In this document: piece after piece, positions 59,321 to 64,000 of the stretch | Layout: each line of letters opens with the position of its first letter | Position numbering within the stretch: the stretch's first letter is position 1 | Source: Liolophura sinensis | Lineage: Eukaryota > Mollusca > Polyplacophora > Chitonida > Chitonidae | Direction of reading: 5' to 3' | Assembly (NCBI RefSeq): GCF_032854445.1 | Contig: NC_088301.1 | Coordinates: 18,901,808 to 18,965,807, forward strand | DNA length: 64,000 bases | Made by a program: the position numbers and the translations under genes | The notes under the pieces: model-generated | Database searches by the model: none | Told to the model about the DNA's origin: nothing | The model's input: only the letters and a program-made list of their open reading frames with translations

Positions 59321-59489
59321 CTGTTATTCTCTACCATCTATGCACGACAAAAATCATTCAATAAAAATCTGCACTTTAATACTCCGTATTTTATTCTTTG
59401 CTTCTGTGAATTAATTAGTCTATTATTACACGGTTATCATATTATACTTGAGATCGTCAGAATGGTAACGCCTAAGAACATTTGTCTTC

Positions 59490-59653
59490 CACCAATACGG
59501 CGTGCATGTCTGAACGTCGCATGTGGGAAAGTTCGTCCGTAACTTGCTAAAGTCCAGTGGTTCATTTCTCCGCCCGTAAAAGTGGTCGCTACCGTATAAG
59601 TGAAAATTTCTTGAGTATGACGCTAAACAACAACCAAATAAATAAATCATTAA
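59490..59653 (+). mobile_element. SINE-1, diverged 3' part
   Basis: GCATGTGGGAAAGTTCGTCC, GTAACTTGCTAAAGTCCAG, CCGTATAAGTGAAAATTTCT, TGAGTATGACGCTAAACAAC and an AAATAAATAAAT tail. It ends about 100 bp before the double satellite. Confidence 0.8.
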
Positions 59654-59741
59654 ATCAAAATATGTGAGCAGAATAGTCATTCTGCTCACGTGCGACGCTA
59701 ATACCGACTAAGCCATTATCTTTTGGGAGAGTCTTATTTAA

Positions 59742-60600
59742 GGTAAAACTACATTGACTGGTCATGATGTAGTGTTCATGTAATGTCTGAAATCGTTCAG
59801 ATCAAACTACATTGACTGGTCCATGATGTAGTGTTTATGTAATGTCTGAAATCGTTCAGATCAAACTACATGGACTGGTCCATGATGTAGTGTTCATGTA
59901 ATGTCTGAAATCGTTCAGATCACACTACATTGACTAGTCCATGATGTAGTGTTCATGTAATGTCTGAAATCGTTCAGATCAAACTACATGGACTGGTCCA
60001 TGATGTAGTGTTCATGTAATGTCTGAAATCGTTCAGATCACACTACATTGACTGCTCATGATGTAGTGTTCATGTAATGTCTGAAATCGTTCAAATCAAA
60101 CTACATGGACTGGTCCATGATGTAGTGTTCATGTAATGTCTGAAATCGTTCAGATCAAACTACATGGACTGGTCCATGATGTAGTGTTCATGTAATGTCT
60201 GAAATCGTTCAGGTCAAACTACATGGACTGGTCCATGATGTAGTGTTCATATAATGTCTGAAATCGTTCAGATCAAACTACATGGACTGGTCCATGATGT
60301 AGTGTTCATGTAATGTCTGAAATCGTTCAGATCAAACTACATGGACTGGTCCATGGTGTAGTGTTCATGTAATGTCTGAAATCGTTCAGATCAAACTACA
60401 TTGACTGGTCATGATGTAATGTTCATGTAATGTCTGAAATCGTTCAGATCAAACTACATGGACTGGTCCATGATGTAGTGTTCATGTAATGTCTGAAATC
60501 GTTCAGATCAAACTACATGGACTGGTCCATGATGTAATGTTCATGTAATGTCTGAAATCGTTCAAATCAATCTATATGGACTACATTTCACGATGAAATT
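59742..60600. repeat. Satellite A: 59-bp unit, 14 copies
   Basis: Each unit has AACTACATGGACTGGTCCAT, GATGTAGTGTTCATGTAATG and TCTGAAATCGTTCAGATC. The TGTCTGAAATCGTTCA block occurs 14 times at a 58-59 bp spacing, with few substitutions, so the array is homogenised. Within a unit ACTACATGGAC can pair with GTCCATGATGTAGT (a stem with a 3-nt bulge, TG loop). No coding frame persists. Confidence 0.96.
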
Positions 60601-60619
60601 TTCCTTACCGCCCTGAAAT

Positions 60620-61312
60620 CTGCATGAACTGGTTCATGATGTAGTTTGTGCTCTACCCAAATTACTTAGGTAAAATTACATTGACTGGTTCATGATGTAG
60701 TTTGTGTTCTCCCCAAATCACATAGGTAAAATTACATTGACTGGTTCATGATGTAATTTGTGCTCTCCCCAAATCACTTAGGTAAAATTACATTGACTGG
60801 TTCATGATGTAGTTTGTGCTCTCCCCAAATCACTTAGGTAAAATTACATTGACTGGTTCATGATGTAGTTTGTGCTCTCCCCAAATCACTTAGGTAAAAT
60901 TACATTGACTGGTTCATGATGTAGTTTGCGCTCTCCCCAAATCACTTAGGTAAAATTACATTGACTGGTTCATGATGTAGTCTGTGCTCTCCCCAAATCA
61001 CTTAGGTAAAATTACATTGACTGGTTCATGATGTAGTTTGTGCTCTCCCCAAATCGCTTAGGTAAAATTACATTGACTGGTTCACGATGTAGTTTGTGCT
61101 CTCCCCAAATCACTTAGGTAAAATTACATTGACTGGTTCACGATGTTGTTTGTGCTCTCCATAATTCACTTAGGTAAAATTACATTGACTGGTTCATGAT
61201 GTAGTTTGTGCTCTCCCATAATTACATAGGTAAAATTACATTGACTGGTTCATGATGCAGTTTGTGCTCTCCCCAAATTACTTAGGTAAAATTACATTGA
61301 CTGGTTCATGAT
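60620..61312. repeat. Satellite B: 56-bp unit, 12 copies
   Basis: Each unit has TTAGGTAAAATTACATTGAC, TGGTTCATGATGTAGTTTGT and GCTCTCCCCAAATCAC. TAGGTAAAATTACATTGACT recurs at 56-bp spacing from 60667 to about 61284. It shares the ACATTGACTGGT..CATGATGTAGT core with satellite A, but the rest of the unit is different. Confidence 0.96.
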
Positions 61313-61769
61313 GTAATGTTTTTTGGTGGTAACATTAAAACACCCGTTTTGCATTGGGTAGATCAAAGTGTTAGCCAGCAATGTTTAATATACCGGGCCA
61401 GAGGCTACGCAGCTGTTCCACTTCTCTCCCTCAGAAAGAGATGTAGGGATGATAAAAACAAATGTTAGGTGTTAATGTGAGAGAATCAATCTTCTTGACT
61501 TTTCTCGGTTTCAAAGCATCTGTTAGCTTGTTATATTCTAATAGCCACAATGGAAAAAACACACAATGTCTCAATAACTTTTTTTTATCTTTCAGAAATG
61601 TCCTTTTTTGTTTTTTTTATTCATAACTAGAGATGTTATAGCGACTGTGAAACGCTGGCATTATTCCGATTGTTGAGCGATACATTTATAACCGCCTCCT
61701 GTTTAATACAAAATATTTACAAGTAATATAATCTTGGTAACTATAAATTAGCTTTGGAATTATTACTAG
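61313..61769. other. Non-coding stretch, nothing recognised
   Basis: AT-rich DNA with homopolymer T runs and no gene or repeat recognised. Confidence 0.5.
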
Positions 61770-62016
61770 GTCGGGGCCTGCGTAGCCGATGTGGTTAGCG
61801 TGCCAGGAGTCTCTCACCAATGCAGTCGCTGTGAGTTCAAGTCTAGCTCATGCTGGCTTCCTTTTCGGCCGTACGTGGGGAAGGTTGTCAGAAGCCTGCA
61901 GATCGTCGTGGTTTTCCCCGGGCTCTTCCCGGTTTTCCTTCCACCATAACGCTTGCCGCCATCGTATAAGTGAATATTCTTGAGTACGCCGTAAAACAAC
62001 AATCAAATCAGATAAA
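61770..62016 (+). mobile_element. SINE-1, nearly complete
   Basis: The head GGGGCCTGCGTAGCCGATGT is followed by a 25-30 bp deletion. Then come AGTCTCTCACCAATGCAGTC, GAGTTCAAGTC, GGCCGTACGTGGGGAAGGTT, TCCTTCCACCATAACGCTTG and TTGAGTACGCCGTAAAACAA, with a degenerate tail. Flanks TTACTAGGTC and TTAGTAGGCC could be an aged target-site duplication. Confidence 0.92.
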
Positions 62017-62039
62017 ATCTTAGTAGGCCATGGCCACGG

Positions 62040-62330
62040 GATGCGTCATGTTAGAGCAACCGGAAACACGATGCCGCTTCACTCGTACTCCACCCTCATA
62101 TGGCTAAAATGGCGAAACAAGGTTCTTGTGAGGCCGCATGGGTTCTCCGGTTTTAGACATAACTCGCGCTTGACTGGTTAAACATAATTAGATAACATTA
62201 GATTTTTTCATCATGAGCGACTTTGTTCACTTTGAACGACGATATTTCGGTTAAAAAGGTAAGCTACACGTGATACTTTTATTACATTTGGTCAAGTGTT
62301 GTCTTTTCTTTCAAGGCGTTTGCCCTTCGT
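62040..62330 (+). repeat. GC-rich dispersed repeat, copy 3 (internally deleted)
   Basis: CCGGAAACACGATGCCGCTT matches CCAGAAACACGATGTCGCAC in copy 2. Further on, TTTGAACGACGATATTTCGG and GTGTTGTCTTTTCTTTCAAG match GTTGAACTCCGACATTTCC and GTGTTGTCTTTTCTTTAAAG. The GC-rich middle of copies 1 and 2 is largely missing here. Confidence 0.65.
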
Positions 62331-63201
62331 CCTGCAATCATGTAACATTATGTCATGAGGTTGAAAGTATATCAGCTTCAAAGAATTTATTCTATACTTA
62401 CATTATACGACGGCGGTATGGTTTACAGGTAACGGAAGCTGGAATGAGCGAGACAGAATGTATCACTTTCTTTGACATACAGTTTGACATGAAGGATACA
62501 TCAAACGTAACTGTAAGTAGAAGATCATGGTTTTAAAGAAAATTGAGAAAGTTGTGCAAAAATGAGAAAGTTATGCAGAAAATGAGAAAACAAATTCATT
62601 TCTGAGTCAAATATTATTTCTTAAAATTTCCCCTCTATTTTGTGCAAATTTTACGAAACTACATCACCGGTGAACTTGCTGAGAACGCGCGACCAGCCAA
62701 ATTCCCCACAAAGATGTTTTGACAGCCATCACAGTTCATGTCGGGATGGCAGGTAGCCCAAGGCTGAGTTCCTACCGTAACGCCCAACTTCAGTCATATA
62801 GACGTCCACGCGGACAATTTCACTAAAACAACCGGCGCGACCCCTACCTTATTTTTGGTATCCACCGACTCCCTAAAACGCCCAAAATGTAATATGTGAA
62901 ACCAGCATTGGTAAATTATCTTTCAACAGTAATCCAGCCATTTAAACTTTCGAATAGGACAACTCAATTCATTGTCTGCCATGTTTGGAATTTTTTTTCC
63001 GATTCAGGCAAGGTGAAATGGGCTGCAAAAATTTATCCTACCCAACATTATCTTTAAGAATTGTGTGCCCTGTAAACGGAATTGTCGGCGTGGAAGTCTG
63101 TATGGCCGAAACTGTGCGATACTGTTGGAACGTCCAGCTTAGCTCTGGGCTAGACGGCATTCTGACCGTAGGCGCATTGGGGAAACTGTAGTTTTAAGCC
63201 A
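62331..63201. other. Non-coding stretch with weak exon-like signals
   Basis: An open frame at 62270-62536 contains CPSSCNHVTLCHEV and ends at a donor-like CTGTAAGTAG. Another (62985-63191) starts behind a T-rich tract and TTCAG and has several Cys. The two do not join in phase, so no gene is called. Confidence 0.3.
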
Positions 63202-63400
63202 TTTTATTTATTTATTTATTTGATTTGTGCTTTACGCCGTACTCAAGAATATTTCACTTATACGACGGCGGCCAGCATTATGGTGGGAGGAAACCCGGGG
63301 TAAACCCTCGACCATCCGCAGGTTGCTGGCAGGCCTTCCCACTTATGGAAGCCAGTATGAGCTGGACTTGAACTCACAGCGACCTCATTGGTGATATCTC
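63202..63400 (-). mobile_element. SINE-1, head partly lost
   Basis: TTTATTTATTTATTTGATTT, GTGCTTTACGCCGTACTCAA, TATACGACGGCGGCCAGCAT, TATGGTGGGAGGAAACCCGG, then GGCAGGCCTTCCCACTTATG and AGCTGGACTTGAACTCACAG. It ends soon after the B-box region. Confidence 0.93.
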
Positions 63401-64000
63401 TGAGAACGCCACGAACTGGTAACGAAGGAACTTGTCGATGGTGGACGATATTATCTGGTCAGTGTTATAGATGTATGTCTATCGTTGAGAAATTCATTGC
63501 GAGTAACGCTGTCTATAGCGTGTAAACCCTGACAAGACGTGCTACGGAATAGCCTAAAGGCTTACTTCTGTCAGTGAGTCGACAATTTCCGTGTGGATGA
63601 ATTTGCTTAATGAGTCTAACTTCTCTACTAGAACATTTAACATTATATTTAACCTGGTATTCCCACACGCGTTAGCATCAATCAGAATCTATAACGGTCT
63701 GCTGTGTCAGACGTTCTACCATGTCAAACGACGTATCAGTCTGCTGAGTACAAGTAGGGCCTATGTCAGATTGATTCTAAAAGACTGCAGGATAGAGACA
63801 GTAAATTAGAGCAGCCACTAAAATGTGATATTCAGTGGCAAATGGTCACATGAGGAAGCTTTTCTGGGCATGCGTAGTGGACCAATTCTGATTAGGTAGC
63901 CTACATGTAGATCAGAACACCTGCATATCCTACCTTTTTTTTTTTATCACGTATTAGAGTACTGTCAAATGTCACACTAGTGATTTGTTTCATAATATCT
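63401..64000. other. Non-coding stretch to the window end
   Basis: Longest frame 72 codons, with no domain or repeat recognised. The final bases carry a short T-run. Confidence 0.5.

Noticed and set aside
59742-61312. CRISPR array at the double satellite
   Set aside because: Units are head-to-tail and homogeneous over their full length. There are no unique spacers, no cas genes, and the context is eukaryotic.
62270-63191. Possible two-exon Cys-rich gene (62315-62512 and after 63006)
   Set aside because: The acceptor of the first piece lies in the dispersed repeat, and the two pieces do not join in a shared phase. No domain could be confirmed.

Overview
The window looks like lophotrochozoan, most likely molluscan (bivalve or gastropod), nuclear DNA. 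It is AT-rich and gene-poor, with no operons, no ribosome-binding sites and no bacterial gene organisation. It is dominated by tRNA-derived SINEs, microsatellites and many unrelated minisatellite arrays. The taxon is inferred from the SINE type (A-box/B-box head, long conserved body, 3' end ending in a GTACGRCGTWAAACMCCAA-like motif and an AAATAAA or ACAT/ACTC simple tail). I recognise this style from mollusc genomes but could not search for it.

Only one convincing protein-coding gene is visible: a 294-codon uninterrupted ORF on the + strand (55176-56060). It encodes a small single-pass membrane protein whose transmembrane and juxtamembrane segment resembles the KCNE (MinK) family of voltage-gated potassium channel beta subunits, followed by an unusually long, basic, Ser/Thr-rich cytoplasmic tail. 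A good splice acceptor at 54847-54848 suggests a 5' UTR intron, and the first downstream AATAAA is at 57233. Most other open frames are short, lie in repeats, or have no recognisable features. The clear exception is a decayed L1/Tx1-type LINE ORF2 fragment at 29651-30290 on the minus strand.

Layout: 1-13 kb is mostly featureless DNA with scattered SINE pieces and an ACAT microsatellite seeded by a SINE tail (4.7 kb). 13-22 kb holds several minisatellites (22-bp, 8-bp, 21-bp CGTCA-containing, 22-bp), a MITE-like element and one copy of a GC-rich dispersed repeat. 22-30 kb holds a second, inverted copy of that repeat, a complete SINE with target-site duplications (27.8 kb), a complete SINE followed by an 86-bp tandem repeat (28.9-29.4 kb) and the LINE fragment. 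30-42 kb is minisatellite-rich (about 33, 30, 36, 50, 33 and 34 bp periods), one array being split by a SINE. 42-52.9 kb is nearly bare. 52.9 kb has a SINE with a perfect 14-bp target-site duplication. 55-57 kb holds the KCNE-like gene. 59.7-61.3 kb holds two adjacent satellites (59-bp x 14 and 56-bp x 12) that share a hairpin-forming core. 61.8-63.4 kb has more SINEs and a third copy of the dispersed repeat.

Three SINE types are distinguished here by working names. SINE-1 has an AAATAAA tail and a head with TGGCTCAGTCGG. SINE-2 has an ACTC tail. SINE-3 has an ACAT tail. They share related 3' ends, which suggests they were mobilised by the same or related LINE machinery.
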